64,000 bases of DNA from Amblyomma americanum (Eukaryota; Arthropoda; Arachnida; Ixodida; Ixodidae), in NCBI RefSeq assembly GCF_052857255.1, contig NW_027526503.1:558001-622000 (forward strand), read 5' to 3'. The notes under the pieces are model-generated. The model saw only the letters and a list, made by a program, of their open reading frames with translations, searched no databases and was not told the origin of the DNA. Shown here piece after piece: positions 12,245-25,038 of the stretch (its first letter is position 1; each line of letters opens with the position of its first letter). Both the position numbers and the translations under genes were made by a program.

Positions 12245-15200
12245 TGCGCGAAAAGCATGTATTCGTGCTTAATCCAACGAAACAAGCTGTTTTTGACCGA
12301 AACGAGGTAAATCACAACACATCGGTTTTACAAGTTTTCCTCTGATACGCGTCAAAACTTTTTCTCTTATAACTGCGCGAAAAGCATGTATTCGTGCTTA
12401 ATACAACGAAACAAGCTGTTTTAGACCGAAACGAGCTAAATCACAACACATCGGTTTTACAAGTGTTCCCCTGATACGCGTCTAAACTTTTTCTCTTATA
12501 ACTGCGCGAAAAGCATGAATTCGTGCTTAAAACAACGAAACAAGCTGTTTTAGATCGAAACGAGCTAAATCTGAACACATCGGTTTTACAAGTGCCCATG
12601 TGATACGCGTCAAAACTTTTTCTCTTATGAATGCGCGAAAAGCATGTATTCGTGCTTAATACAACGAAACAAGCTGTGTTAGACCGAAACGAGCTAAATC
12701 TGATCACATCGGTTTTACATGTGTCCCTGTGACACGCGTCAAAACTTTTTCTCTTATAACAGCGCGAAAAGCATGTATTCTTGCTTCATACAACGAAACA
12801 AGTTGTTTTAGACCGAAACGAGCTAAATCACAAAACATCGGTTTTACAAGTGTCCCTCTAATACGCGTCAAAACTTTTTCTTCTATAACTGCGCGAAAAG
12901 CATGTATTCGTGCTTAAAACAACGAAACAAGCTGTTTTATACCAAAACGAGCTATATCTGAACACAACGGTTTTACAAGTATCCACGTGATACGCGTCAA
13001 AACTTTCTCTTATAACTGCGCGAAAAGCATGTATTTGTGCTTACTCCAACGAGACAAGCTGTTTTAGACTGAAACGAGGTAAATCACAACACATCGGTTT
13101 TACAAGTCTCCCTAATACGCGTCAAAACGTTTTCTTCTATAACTGCGCGAAAAGCATGTATTCGTGCTTAAAACATCGAAACAAGCGGTTTTAGATCGAA
13201 ACGAGCTAAATCACAACACATCGGTTTTACAAGTATCCACGTGATACGCGTCAAAACTTTTTCTCTTATAAATGCGCTTAATACAACGAAACAAGCTGTT
13301 TTAAACCGAAACGAGCTAAATCACAACACATTGGTTTTACGAGCGTTCCTCTGATACGCGTCAAAACTTTTTCTCTTATAACTGCGCGAAAAGCATGTAT
13401 TCGTGCTTAATACAACGAAACAAGCTGTTTTAGACCGAAACAAGCTAAATCACAACACATCGGTTTTACAAGTTTTCCTCTGATAGGCGTCAAAACTTTT
13501 TCTCTTATAACTGCGCGAAAAGCATGTATTTGTGCTTAAAACATCGAAACAAGCGGTTTTAGACCGAAACGAGCTAAATCACAACACATCGGTTTTACAA
13601 GTCTCTCTAATACGCGTCAAAACTTTTTCTTCTATAACTGCGCGAAACGCATGTATTCGTGCTTAAAACAACGAAACAAGCTGTTTTAGATCGAAACGAG
13701 CTAAATCTGAACACATCGGTTTTACAAGTGTCCCTGTGACACGCGTCAAAAATTTTTCTCTCATAACTGCGTGAAAAGCATGTATCCTTGCTTAATACAA
13801 CGAAACAAGCTGTTTTAGACCGAAACGAGCTAAATCTGAACACATCGGTTTTACAAGTGCCCATGTGATACGCGTCAAAACGTTTTCTTCTATAACTGCG
13901 CGAAAAGCATGTATTCGTGCTTAAAACATCGAAACAAGCGGTTTTAGACCGAAACGAGCTAAATCTGAACACATCGGTTTTACATGTGTTCCTGTGACAC
14001 GCGTCAAAACTTTTTCTCTTATAGCAGCGCGAAAAGCATGTATTCTTGCTTAATACAACGAAACAAGTTGTTTTAGACCGAAACGAGCTAAATCACAACA
14101 CATCGGTTTTACAAGTGTTCCCCTGACACGCGTCAAAACCTTTTCTCTTATAGCAGCGCGAAAAGCATGTATTCTTGCTTAATACAACGAAACAAGTTGT
14201 TTTAGACCGAAACGAGCTAAATCACAACACATCGGTTTTACAAGTGTTCCCCTGATACGCGTCTAAACTTTTTCTCTTATAACTGCGCGAAAAGCATGTA
14301 TTCGTGCTTAAAACAACCAAACAAGCTGTTTTAGACCGAGATGAGCTAAATCTGAACACATCGGTTTTACAAGTGTCCCTCTAATACGCGTCAAAACTTT
14401 TTCTTCTATAACTGCGCGAAAAGCATGTATGCGTGCTTAAAACAACGAAACAAGCTGTTTTATACCAAAACGAGCTATATCTGAACACATCGGTTTTACA
14501 AGTATCCACGTGATACGCGTCAAAACTTTTTCTCTTATAACTGCGCGAAAAGCATGTGTTCGTGCTTACTCCAACGAGACAAGCTGTTTTAGACCGAAAC
14601 GAGGTAAATCACAACACATCGGTTTTACAAGTTTTCCTCTGATACGCGTCAAAACTTTTTCTCTTGTAACTGCGTGAAAAGCATGTATTCGTGCTTAATC
14701 CAACGAAACAAGCTGTTTTAGACCGAAACGAGGTAAATCACAACACATCGGTTTTACAAGTCTCCCTAATACGCGTCAAAACGTTTTCTTCTATAACTGC
14801 GCGAAAAGCATGTATTCGTGCTTAAAACATCGAAGCAAGCGGTTTTAGACCGAAACGGGCTAAATCACAACACATCGGTTTTACAAGTATCCACGTGATA
14901 CGCGTCAAAACTTTTTCTTTTATAATTGCGCGAAAAGCATGTATTCGTGTTTAATCCAACGAAACAAGCTGTTTTAGACCGAAACGAGGTAAATCACAAC
15001 ACATCGGTTTTACAAGTTTTACTCTGATACGCGTCAAAACTTTTTCTCTTATAACTGCGCGAAAAGCATGTATGCGTGCTTAAAACAACGAAACAAGCTG
15101 TTTTATACCAAAACGAGCTATATCTGAACACATCGGTTTTACAAGTATCCACGTGATACGCGTCAAAACTTTTTCTCTTATAACTGCGCGAAAAGCATGT

Positions 15201-18200
15201 GTTCGTGCTTACTCCAACGAGACAAGCTGTTTTAGACCGAAACGAAGTAAATCACAACACATCGGTTTTACAAGTTTTCCTCTGATACGCGTCAAAACTT
15301 TTTCTCTTATAAATGCGCGAAAAGCATGTATTCGTGCTTAATACAACGAAACAAGCTGTGTTAGACCGAAACGAGCTAAATCTGAACACATCGGTTTTAC
15401 AAGTGTCCCTGTGACACGCGTCAAAACGTTTTCTTTTATAACTGCGCGAAAAGCATGTATTCGTGATTATTCCAACGAAACAAGCTGTTTTAGACCGAAA
15501 CGAGCTAAATCACAACACATTGGTTTTACGAGTGTTCCTCTGATACGCGTCAAAACTTTTTCTCTTATAACTGCGCGAAAAGCATGTATTCGTGCTTAAT
15601 ACAACGAAACAAGCTGTTTTAGACCGAAACGAGCTAAATCACAACACATCGGTTTTACAAGTCTAATACGCGTCAAAACTTTTCCTTCTATAACTGCGCG
15701 AAAAGCATGTATTCGTGCATAATACAACGAAACAAGCTGTTTTAGACCGAAACGAGCTAAATCACAACACATCGGTTTTACAAGTGTTCCTCTGATACGC
15801 GTCAAAACTTTTTCTCTTATAACTGCGCGAAAAGCATGTATTCGTGCCTAATACAACGAAACAAGCTGTTTTAGACTGAGATGAGCTAAATCTGAAAACT
15901 GTTTTACAAGTTTCCCTCTAATACGCGTCAAAACGTTTTCTTCTAAAAAAGCGCGAAAAGCATGTATTCGTGATTAATCCAACGAAACAAGCTGTTTTAT
16001 ACCAAAACGAGCTATATCTGAACACATCGGTTTTACAAGTATCCACGTGATACGCGTCAAAACTTTTTCTCTTATAACTGCGCGAAAAGCATGTATTCGT
16101 GCTTAATCCAACGAAACAAGCTGTTTTAGACCGAAACGAGCTAAATCTGAACACATCGGTTTTACAAATGTCCTTGTAACACGCGTCAAAACTTTTTCTC
16201 TTATAATTGCGCGAAAAGCATGTATTCGTGCTTAATCCAACGAAACAAGCTGTTTTAGACCGAAACGAGGTAAATCACAACACATCGGTTTTACAAGTTT
16301 TCCTCTGATACGCGTCAAAACTTTTTCATCTATAACTGCGCGAAAAGCATGTATTCGTGCTTAATACAACGAAACAAGCTGTTTTAGACCGAAACGAGCT
16401 AAATCACAACACATCGGTTTTACAAGTATCCACGTGATACGCGTCAAAACTTTTTCTCTTATAAATGCGCGAAGAGCATGTATTCTTGCTTAATACAACG
16501 AAGCAAGTTGTTTTAGACCGAAACGAGCTATATCTGAAAACATCGGTTTTACAAGTATCCACATGATACTCGTCAAAACTTTTTCTCTTATAACTGCGCG
16601 AAAAGCATGTATTCTTGCTTAAAACAACGAAACAAGCTGTTTTAGTCCGAAACGAGCTAAATCACAACACATCGGTTTTACAAGTGTTCCTCTGATACGC
16701 GTCAAAACGTTTTCTCTTATAACTGCGCGAAAAGCATGTATTCGTGCTTAAAACAACGAAACAAGCTGTTTTAGACCGAGATGAGCTAAATCTGAACACA
16801 TCGGTTTTACAACTGTCCCTCTAATACGTGTCAAAACTTTTTCTTCTATAACTGCGCGAAAAGCATGTATTCGTGCTTAAAACAACGAAACAAGCTGTTT
16901 TGTACCAAAACGAGCTATATCTGAACACATCGGTTTTACAAGTATCCACGTGATACGCAACTTTTTCTCTTATACTGCGCGAAAAGCATGTATTCGTGCT
17001 TAATACAACGAAACAAGCTGTTTTAGATCGAAACGAGCTAAATCTGAACACATCGGTTTTACAAGTGTCCCTGTGACACGCGTCAAAAATTTTTCTAGCA
17101 TGTATTCTTGCTTAATACAACAAAACAAGCTGTTTTAGACCGAAACGAGCTAAATCTGAACACATCGGTTTTACAAGTGCCCATGTGATACGCGTCAAAA
17201 CGTTTTCTTCTATAACTGCGCGAAAAGCATGTATTCGTGCTTAAAACATCGAAACAAGCGGTTTTATACCGAAACGAACTAAATCACAACACATCGGTTT
17301 TACAAGTATTCACGTGATACGCGTCAAAACGTTTTCTCTTATAAATGCGCGAAAAGCATGTATTCGTGCTTAATACTACGAAACAAGCTGTGTTAGACCG
17401 AAACAAGCTAAATCTGAACACATCGGTTTTACAAGTGTCCCTGTGACACGCGTCAAAACTTTTTCTCTTATAACAGCGCGAAAAGCATGTATTCTTGCTT
17501 AATACAACGAAACAAGTTGTTTTAGACCGAAACGAGCTAAATCACAACACATCGGTTTTACAAGTGTTCCCCTGATACGCGTCTAAACTTTTTCTCTTAT
17601 AACTGCGCGAAAAGCCTGTATTCGTGCTTAAAACAACGAAACAAGCTGTTTTAGTCCGAAACGAGCTAAATCACAACACATCGGTTTTACAAGTGTTCCT
17701 CTGATACGCGTCAAAACTTTTTCTCTTATAACTGCGCGAAAAGCATGTATTCGTGCTTAAAACAACCAAACAAGCTGTTTTAGACCGAGATGAGCGAAAT
17801 CTGAACACATCGGTTTTACAAGTCTCTCTAATACGCGTCAAAACTTTTTCTTCTATAACTGCGCGAAAAGCATGTATTCGTGCTTAAAACAACGAAACAA
17901 GCTGTTTTATACCAAAACGAGCTATATCTGAACACATCGGTTTTACAAGTATCCACGTGATACGCGTCAAAACTTTTTCTTTTATAATTGCGCGAAAAGC
18001 ATGTATTCGTGTTTAATCCAACGAAACAAGCTGTTTTAGACCGAAACGAGGTAAATCACAACACATCGGTTTTACAAGTTTTACTCTGATACGCGTCAAA
18101 ACTTTTTCTCTTATAACTGCGCGAAAAGCATGTATTCGTGCTTAAAACAACGAAACAAGCTGTTTTAGACCGAAACGAGCTAATTCACAACACATCAGTT

Positions 18201-18571
18201 TTACAAGTCTCCCTAATACGCGTCAAAACGTTTTCTTCTATAACTGCGCGAAAAGCATGTATTCGTGCTTAAAACATCGAAACAAGCGGTTTTAGACCGA
18301 AATGAGCTTAATCACAACACATCGGTTTTACAAGTATCCACCTGACACGCGTCAAAACTTTTTCTCTTATAAATGCGCGAAAAGCATGTATTCGTGCTTA
18401 ATACAACGAAACAAGCTGTGTTAGACCGAAACGAGCTAAATCTGAACACATCGGTTTTACAAGTGTCCCTGTGACACGCGTCAAAACGTTTTCTTTTATA
18501 ACTGCGCGAAAAGCATGTATTCGTGATTATTCCAACGAAACAAGCTGTTTTAGACCGAAACGAGCTAAATC
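12245..18571 (+). repeat. 6.4-kb tandem duplication, copy 2
   Basis: This is the downstream copy of 5,714-12,184, separated from it by about 60 bp of ambiguous sequence in which the junction probably lies. Differences from copy 1 are mostly whole monomers. It lacks one near 12,560. It lacks a gamma-beta pair (256 bp) at 15,283-15,311, where an alpha 5' part is fused to a beta 3' part. It gains an alpha-plus-gamma-length pair (256 bp) near 17.64-17.9 kb. It also has a private 17-bp deletion at 17,096/17,097 and a local replacement around 16.2-16.4 kb that adds 2 bp. Confidence 0.85.
17029..17140 (+). repeat. 112-bp delta monomer with private 17-bp deletion
   Basis: A delta monomer reads TTTTTCT directly into AGCATG, losing 17 bp that includes the ACTGCGTG stretch. 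The corresponding monomers at about 10.95 kb and 24.13 kb are full length, so the deletion arose in this copy alone. The 17 bp is also the exact change in offset between the flanking duplicated blocks (6,148 to 6,131 against copy 1, and 7,041 to 7,058 against the 24-kb copy). Confidence 0.9.
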
Positions 18572-19835
18572 ACAACACATTGGTTTTACGAGTGTTCCTC
18601 TGATACGCGTCAAAACTTTTTCTCTTATAACTGCGCGAAAAGCATGTATTCGTGCTTAATACAACGAAACAAGCTGTTTTAGACCGAAACGAGCTAAATC
18701 ACAACACATCGGTTTTACAAGTCTAATACGCGTCAAAACTTTTCCTTCTATAACTGCGCGAAAAGCATGTATTCGTGCATAATACAACGAAACAAGCTGT
18801 TTTAGACCGAAACGAGCTAAATCACAACACATCGGTTTTACAAGTGTTCCTCTGATACGCGTCAAAACTTTTTCTCTTATAACTGCGCGAAAAGCATGTA
18901 TTCGTGCCTAATACAACGAAACAAGCTGTTTTAGACTGAGATGAGCTAAATCACAACACATCGGTTTTACAAGTGTTCTTCTGATACGCGTCAAAACCTT
19001 TTCTCTTATAACTGCGCGAAAAGCGTGTATTCGTGCTTAATACAACGAAACAAGCTGTTTTAGACCGAAACGAGCTAAATCTGAACACATCGGTTTTACA
19101 AGTGTCCCTGTGACACGCGTCAAAACTTTTTCTCATAACTGCGTGAAAAGCATGTATTCGTGCTTAAAACAACGAAACAAGATGTTTTATACCAAAACGA
19201 GCTATATCTGAGCACATCGGTTTTACAAGTATCCACGTGATACGCGTCAAAACTTTTTCTCTTATAACTGCGCGAAAAGCATGTATTCGTGCTTAATACA
19301 ACGAAACAAGCTGTTTTAGACCGAAACGAGCTAAATCACAACACATCGGTTTTACAAGTCTCCCTAATACGCGTCAAAACGTTTTCTTCTATAATTGCGC
19401 GAAAAGCATGTATTCATGCTTAAAACATCGAAACAAGCGGTATTAGACCGAAATGAGCTAAATCACAACACATCGGTTTTACAAGTATCCACCTGATACG
19501 CTTCAAAACTTTTTCTCTTATAAATGCGCGAAAAGCATGTATTCGTGCTTAATACAACGAAACAAGCTGTGTTAGACCGAAACGAGCTAAATCTGAACAC
19601 ATCGGTTTTACAAGTGTCCCTGTGACACGCGTCAAAACGTTTTCTCTTATAACTGCGCGAAAAGCATGTATTCGTGATTAATCCAACGAAACAAGCTGTT
19701 TTAGACCGAAACGAGCTAAATCACAACACATTGGTTTTACGAGTGTTCCTCTGATACGCGTCAAAACTTTTTCTCTTATAACTGCGCGAAAAGCATGTAT
19801 TCGTGCTTAATACAACGAAACAAGCTGTTTTAGAC

Positions 19836-20990
19836 CGAAACGAGCTAAATCACAACACATCGGTTTTACAAGTCTCCCTAATACGCGTCAAAACGTTTTC
19901 TTCTATAACTGCGCGAAAAGCATGTATTCGTGCTTAAAACATCGAAACAAGCGGTTTTAGACCGAAACGAACTAAATCACAACACATCGGTTTTACAAGT
20001 ATCCACGTGATACGCGTCAAAACTTTTTCTCTTATAATTGCGCGAAAAGCATGTATTCGTGCTTAATCCAACGAAACAAGCTGTTTTAGACCGAAACGAG
20101 GTAAATCACAACACATCGGTTTTACAAGTTTTCCTCTGATACGCGTCAAAACTTTTTCTCTTATAACTGCGCGAAAAGCATGTATTCGTGCTTAATACAA
20201 CGACACAAGCTGTTTTAGACCGAAACGATCTAAATCACAACACATCGGTTTTACAAGTCTCCCTAATACGCGTCAAAACGTTTTCTTCTATAACTGCGCG
20301 AAAAGCATGTATTCGTGCTTAAAACATCGAAACAAGCGGTTTTAGACCGAAACGAACTAAATCACAACACATCGGTTTTACAAGTATCCACGTGATACGC
20401 GTCAAAACTTTTTCTCTTATAATTGCGCGAAAAGCATGTATTCGTGCTTAATCCAACGAAACAAGCTGTTTTAGACCGAAACGAGGTAAATCACAACACA
20501 TCGGTTTTACAAGTTTTCCTCTGATACGCGTCAAAACTTTTTCTCTTATAACTGCGCGAAAAGCATGTATTCGTGCTTAATACAACGAAACAAGCTGTTT
20601 TAGACCGAAACGAGCTAAATCACAACACATCGGTTTTACAAGTCTCCCTAATACGCGTCAAAACGTTTTCTTCTATAACTGCGCGAAAAGCATGTATTCG
20701 TGCTTAAAACATCGAAACAAGCGGTTTTAGACCGAAACGAACTAAATCACAACACATCGGTTTTACAAGTATTCACGTGATACGCGTCAAAACTTTTTCT
20801 CTTATAACTGCGCGAAAAGCATGTATTCGTGCTTACTCCAACGAGACAAGCTGTTTTAGACCGAAACGAGGTAAATCACAACACATCGGTTTTACAAGTT
20901 TTCCTCTGATACGCGTCAAAACTTTTTCTCTTATAACTGCGTGAAAAGCATGTATTCGTGCTTAATACAACGAAACAAGCTGTTTTAGTC
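19836..20990 (+). repeat. 385-bp trimer higher-order repeat, three units
   Basis: Three consecutive gamma-beta-alpha trimers start at 19,836, 20,221 and 20,606, each 127 + 129 + 129 = 385 bp. Within each trimer the types are linked to other variable spots: gamma carries AACATCG and AAGCGG, beta carries ATAATTGCG, alpha carries GAGGTAAATC and ttttcctctg. The third unit has drifted, with tattcacgtg in beta and TTACTCCAACGAGAC before alpha, and leads into an eta monomer at 20,991. Confidence 0.92.
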
Positions 20991-21630
20991 CGAAACGAGC
21001 TAAATCACAACACATCGGTTTTACAAGTGGTCTTCTGATACGCGTCAAAACCTTTTTCTTATAACTGCGCGAAAAGCGTGTATTCGTGCTTAATACAACG
21101 AAACAAGCTGTTTTAGACCGAAACGAGCTAAATCTGAACACATCGGTTTTACAAGTGTCCCTGTGACACGCGTCAAAACTTTTTCTCATAACTGCGTGAA
21201 AAGCATGTATTCGTGCTTAAAACAACGAAACAAGATGTTTTATACCAAAACGAGCTATATCTGAGCACATCGGTTTTACAAGTATCCACGTGATACGCGT
21301 CAAAACTTTTTCTCTTATAACTGCGCAAAAAGCATGTATTCGTGCTTAATCCAACGAAACAAGCTGTTTTAGACCGAAACGAGGTAAATCACAACACATC
21401 GGTTTTACAAGTCTCCCTAATACGCGTCAAAACGTTTGCTTCTATAACTGCGCGAAAAGCATGTATTCGTGCTTAAAACATCGAAACAAGCGGTTTTAGA
21501 CCGAAATGAGCTAAATCACAACACATCGGTTTTACAAGTATCCACCTGATACGCTTCAAAACTTTTTCTCTTATAAATGCGCGAAAAGCATGTATTCGTG
21601 CTTAATACAACGAAACAAGCTGTGTTAGAC

Positions 21631-22656
21631 CGAAACGAGCTAAATCACAACACATCGGTTTTACAAGTCTCCCTAATACGCGTCAAAACGTTTTCTTCTA
21701 TAACTGCGCGAAAAGCATGTATTCGTGCTTAAAACATCGAAACAAGCGGTTTTAGACCGAAACGAACTAAATCACAACACATCGGTTTTACAAGTATCCA
21801 CGTGATACGCGTCAAAACTTTTTCTCTTATAATTGCGCGAAAAGCATGTATTCGTGCTTAATCCAACGAAACAAGCTGTTTTAGACCGAAACGAGGTAAA
21901 TCACAACACATCGGTTTTACAAGTTTTCCTCTGATACGCGTCAAAACTTTTTCTCTTATAACTGCGCGAAAAGCATGTATTCGTGCTTAATACAACGACA
22001 CAAGCTGTTTTAGACCGAAACGAGCTAAATCACAACACATCGGTTTTACAAGTCTCCCTAATACGCGTCAAAACGTTTTCTTCTATAACTGCGCGAAAAG
22101 CATGTATTCGTGCTTAAAACATCGAAACAAGCGGTTTTAGACCGAAACGAACTAAATCACAACACATCGGTTTTACAAGTATCCACGTGATACGCGTCAA
22201 AACTTTTTCTCTTATAATTGCGCGAAAAGCATGTATTCGTGCTTAATCCAACGAAACAAGCTGTTTTAGACCGAAACGAGGTAGATCACAACACATCGGT
22301 TTTACAAGTTTTCCTCTGATACGCGTCAAAACTTTTTCTCTTATAACTGCGCGAAAAGCATGTATTCGCGCTTAATACAACGAAACAAGCTGTTTTAGAC
22401 CGAAACGAGCTAAATCACAACACATCGGTTTTACAAGTCTCCCTAATACGCGTCAAAACGTTTTCTTCTATAACTGCGCGAAAAGCATGTATTCGTGCTT
22501 AAAACATCGAAACAAGTGGTTTTAGACCGAAACGAGCTAAATCACAACACATCGGTTTTACAAGTATCCACGTGATACGCGTCAAAACTTTTTCTCTTAT
22601 AAATGCGCGAAGAGCATGTATTCTTGCTTAATACAACGAAACAAGTTGTTTTAGAC
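21631..22656 (+). repeat. 385-bp trimer tract, two units plus gamma-beta
   Basis: Trimers start at 21,631 and 22,016, followed by a gamma at 22,401 and a beta at 22,528 that carries the AAGAGCATG variant. The tract is repeated at 30,236-31,261, with the same phase and terminal variant, at an offset of exactly 8,605 bp. The copy relation continues rightward through the kappa monomer to about 23.26 kb. Confidence 0.9.
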
Positions 22657-23500
22657 CGAAACGAGCTATATCTGAACACATCGGTTTTACAAGTATCCAC
22701 ATGATACTCGTCAAAACTTTTTCTCTTATACCTGCGCGAAAAGCATGTATTCGTGCTTAAAACAACGAAACAAGCTGTTTTAGTCCGAAACGACCTAAAT
22801 CACAACACATCGGTTTTACAAGTGTTCCTCTGATACGCGTCAAAACGTTTTCTTCTATAACTGCGCGAAAAGCATGTATTCGTACCTAAAACAACGAAAC
22901 AAGCTGTTTTAGACCGAGATGAGCTAAATCTGAACACATCGGTTTTACAAGGGTCCCTCTAATAAGCGTCAAAACTTTTTCTTCTATAACTGCGCGAAAA
23001 GCATGTATTCGTGAATAATTCAACGAAACAAGCTGTTTTAGACCGAAACGAGCTAAATCACAACACATTGGTTTTACGAGTGTTCCTCTAATACGCGTCA
23101 AAACTTTTCCTTCTATAACTGCGCGAAAAGCATGTATTCGTGCTTTAAACAACGAAACAAGCTGTTTTATACCAAAACGAGCTATATCTGAACACATCGG
23201 TTTTACAAGTATCCACGTGATACGCGTCAAAACTTTTTCTCTTATAACTGCGCGAAAAGCATGTATTCGTGCTTAATCCAACGAAACAAGCTGTTTTAGA
23301 CCGAAACGAGCTAAATCTGAACACATCGGTTTTACAAGTGTCCTTGTGACACGCGTCAAAACTTTTTCTCTTATAACTGCGCGAAAAGCATGTATTCGTG
23401 ATTAATCCAACGAAACAAGCTGTTTTAGACCGAAACGAGCTAAATCACAACACATTGGTTTTACGAGTGTTCCTCTGATACGCGTCAAAACTTTTTCTTT

Positions 23501-25038
23501 TATAACTGCGCGAAAAGCATGTATTCGTGCTTAATACAACGAAACAAGCTGTTTTAGACCGAAACGAGCTAAATCACAACACATCGGTTTTACAAGTATC
23601 CACGTGATACGCGTCAAAACTTTTTCTCTTATAAATGCGCGAAGAGCATGTATTCTTGCTTAATACAACGAAGCAAGTTGTTTTAGACCGAAACGAGCTA
23701 AATCACAACACATCTGTTTTACAAGTGTTCCTCTGATACGCGTCAAAACGTTTTCTCTTATAACTGCGCGAAAAGCATGTATTCGTGCTTAAAACAACGA
23801 AACAAGCTGTTTTAGACCGAGATGAGCTAAATCTGAACACATCGGTTTTACAACTGTCCCTCTAATACGTGTCAAAACTTTTTCTTCTATAACTGCGCGA
23901 AAAGCATGTATTCGTGCTCAAAACAACGAAACAAGCTGTTTTGTACCAAAACGAGCTATATCTGAACACATCGGTTTTACAAGTATCCACGTGATACGCA
24001 ACTTTTTCTCTTATACTGCGCGAAAAGCATGTATTCGTGCTTAATACAACGAAACAAGCTGTTTTAGATCGAAACGAGCTAAATCTGAACACATCGGTTC
24101 TACAAGTGTCCCTGTGACACGCGTCAAAAATTTTTCTCTTATAACTGCGTGAAAAGCATGTATTCTTGCTTAATACAACAAAACAAGCTGTTTTAGACCG
24201 AAACGAGCTAAATCTGAACACATCGGTTTTACAAGTGCCCATGTGATACGCGTCAAAACGTTTTCTTCTATAACTGCGCGAAAAGCATGTATTCGTGCTT
24301 AAAACATCGAAACAAGCGGTTTTATACCGAAACGAACTAAATCACAACACATCGGTTTTACAAGTATTCACGTGATACGCGTCAAAACGTTTTCTCTTAT
24401 AAATGCGCGAAAAGCATGTATTCGTGCTTAATACTACGAAACAAGCTGTGTTAGACCGAAACAAGCTAAATCTGAACACATCGGTTTTACAAGTGTCCCT
24501 GTGACACGCGTCAAAACTTTTTCTCTTATAACAGCGCGAAAAGCATGTATTCTTGCTTAATACAACGAAACAAGTTGTTTTAGACCGAAACGAGCTAAAT
24601 CACAACACATCGGTTTTACAAGTGTTCCCCTGATACGCGTCTAAACTTTTTCTCTTATAACTGCGCGAAAAGCCTGTATTCGTGCTTAAAACAACGAAAC
24701 AAGCTGTTTTAGTGCGAAACGAGCTAAATCACAACACATCGGTTTTACAAGTGTTCCTCTGATACGCGTCAAAACTTTTTCTCTTATAACTGCGCGAAAA
24801 GCATGTATTCGTGCTTAAAACAACCAAACAAGCTGTTTTAGACCGAGATGAGCGAAATCTGAACACATCGGTTTTACAAGTCTCTCTAATACGCGTCAAA
24901 ACTTTTTCTTCTATAACTGCGCGAAAAGCATGTATTCGTGCTTAAAACAACGAAACAAGCTGTTTTATACCAAAACGAGCTATATCTGAACACATCGGTT
25001 TTACAAGTATCCACGTGATACGCGTCAAAACTTTTTCT
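23501..25038 (+). repeat. Block transplanted from domain I
   Basis: This stretch follows the monomer order of 16,331-17,980 in domain I, including the 123-bp beta monomer at 23,992, zeta, the TACTACG variant, the AGCCTG variant and the unusual GAGCGAAATC at about 24,852. The offset is 7,170 at its left, 7,041 in the middle and 7,058 at the right. The first change reflects one missing beta monomer (the one with GATACTCG). The second reflects the private 17-bp deletion in the 17-kb copy. On both sides domain II sequence resumes. Confidence 0.85.

Larger units (their letters stand above)
1..18945 (+). repeat. Satellite domain I
   Basis: This domain mixes delta, beta, gamma, alpha, epsilon and zeta cassettes in an irregular order. 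Markers concentrated here are zeta (tgcccatgtg), tgttcccctg with TCTAAAC, the GATTATTCC variant of delta (about 9.3, 12.1, 15.4 and 18.5 kb) and a 123-bp beta monomer that has lost GTCAA. Its right end is a hybrid monomer at about 18,945. There the epsilon-type 5' part GACTGAGATGAGCTAAATC runs straight into an eta monomer, although the same 5' part continues into epsilon at 9.73 and 15.88 kb. Confidence 0.8.

Noticed and set aside
12184..12245. An exact breakpoint for the 6.4-kb tandem duplication.
   Set aside because: The roughly 60 bp between the matched ends is a delta-type stretch similar to many others, so the junction cannot be placed more finely by eye.
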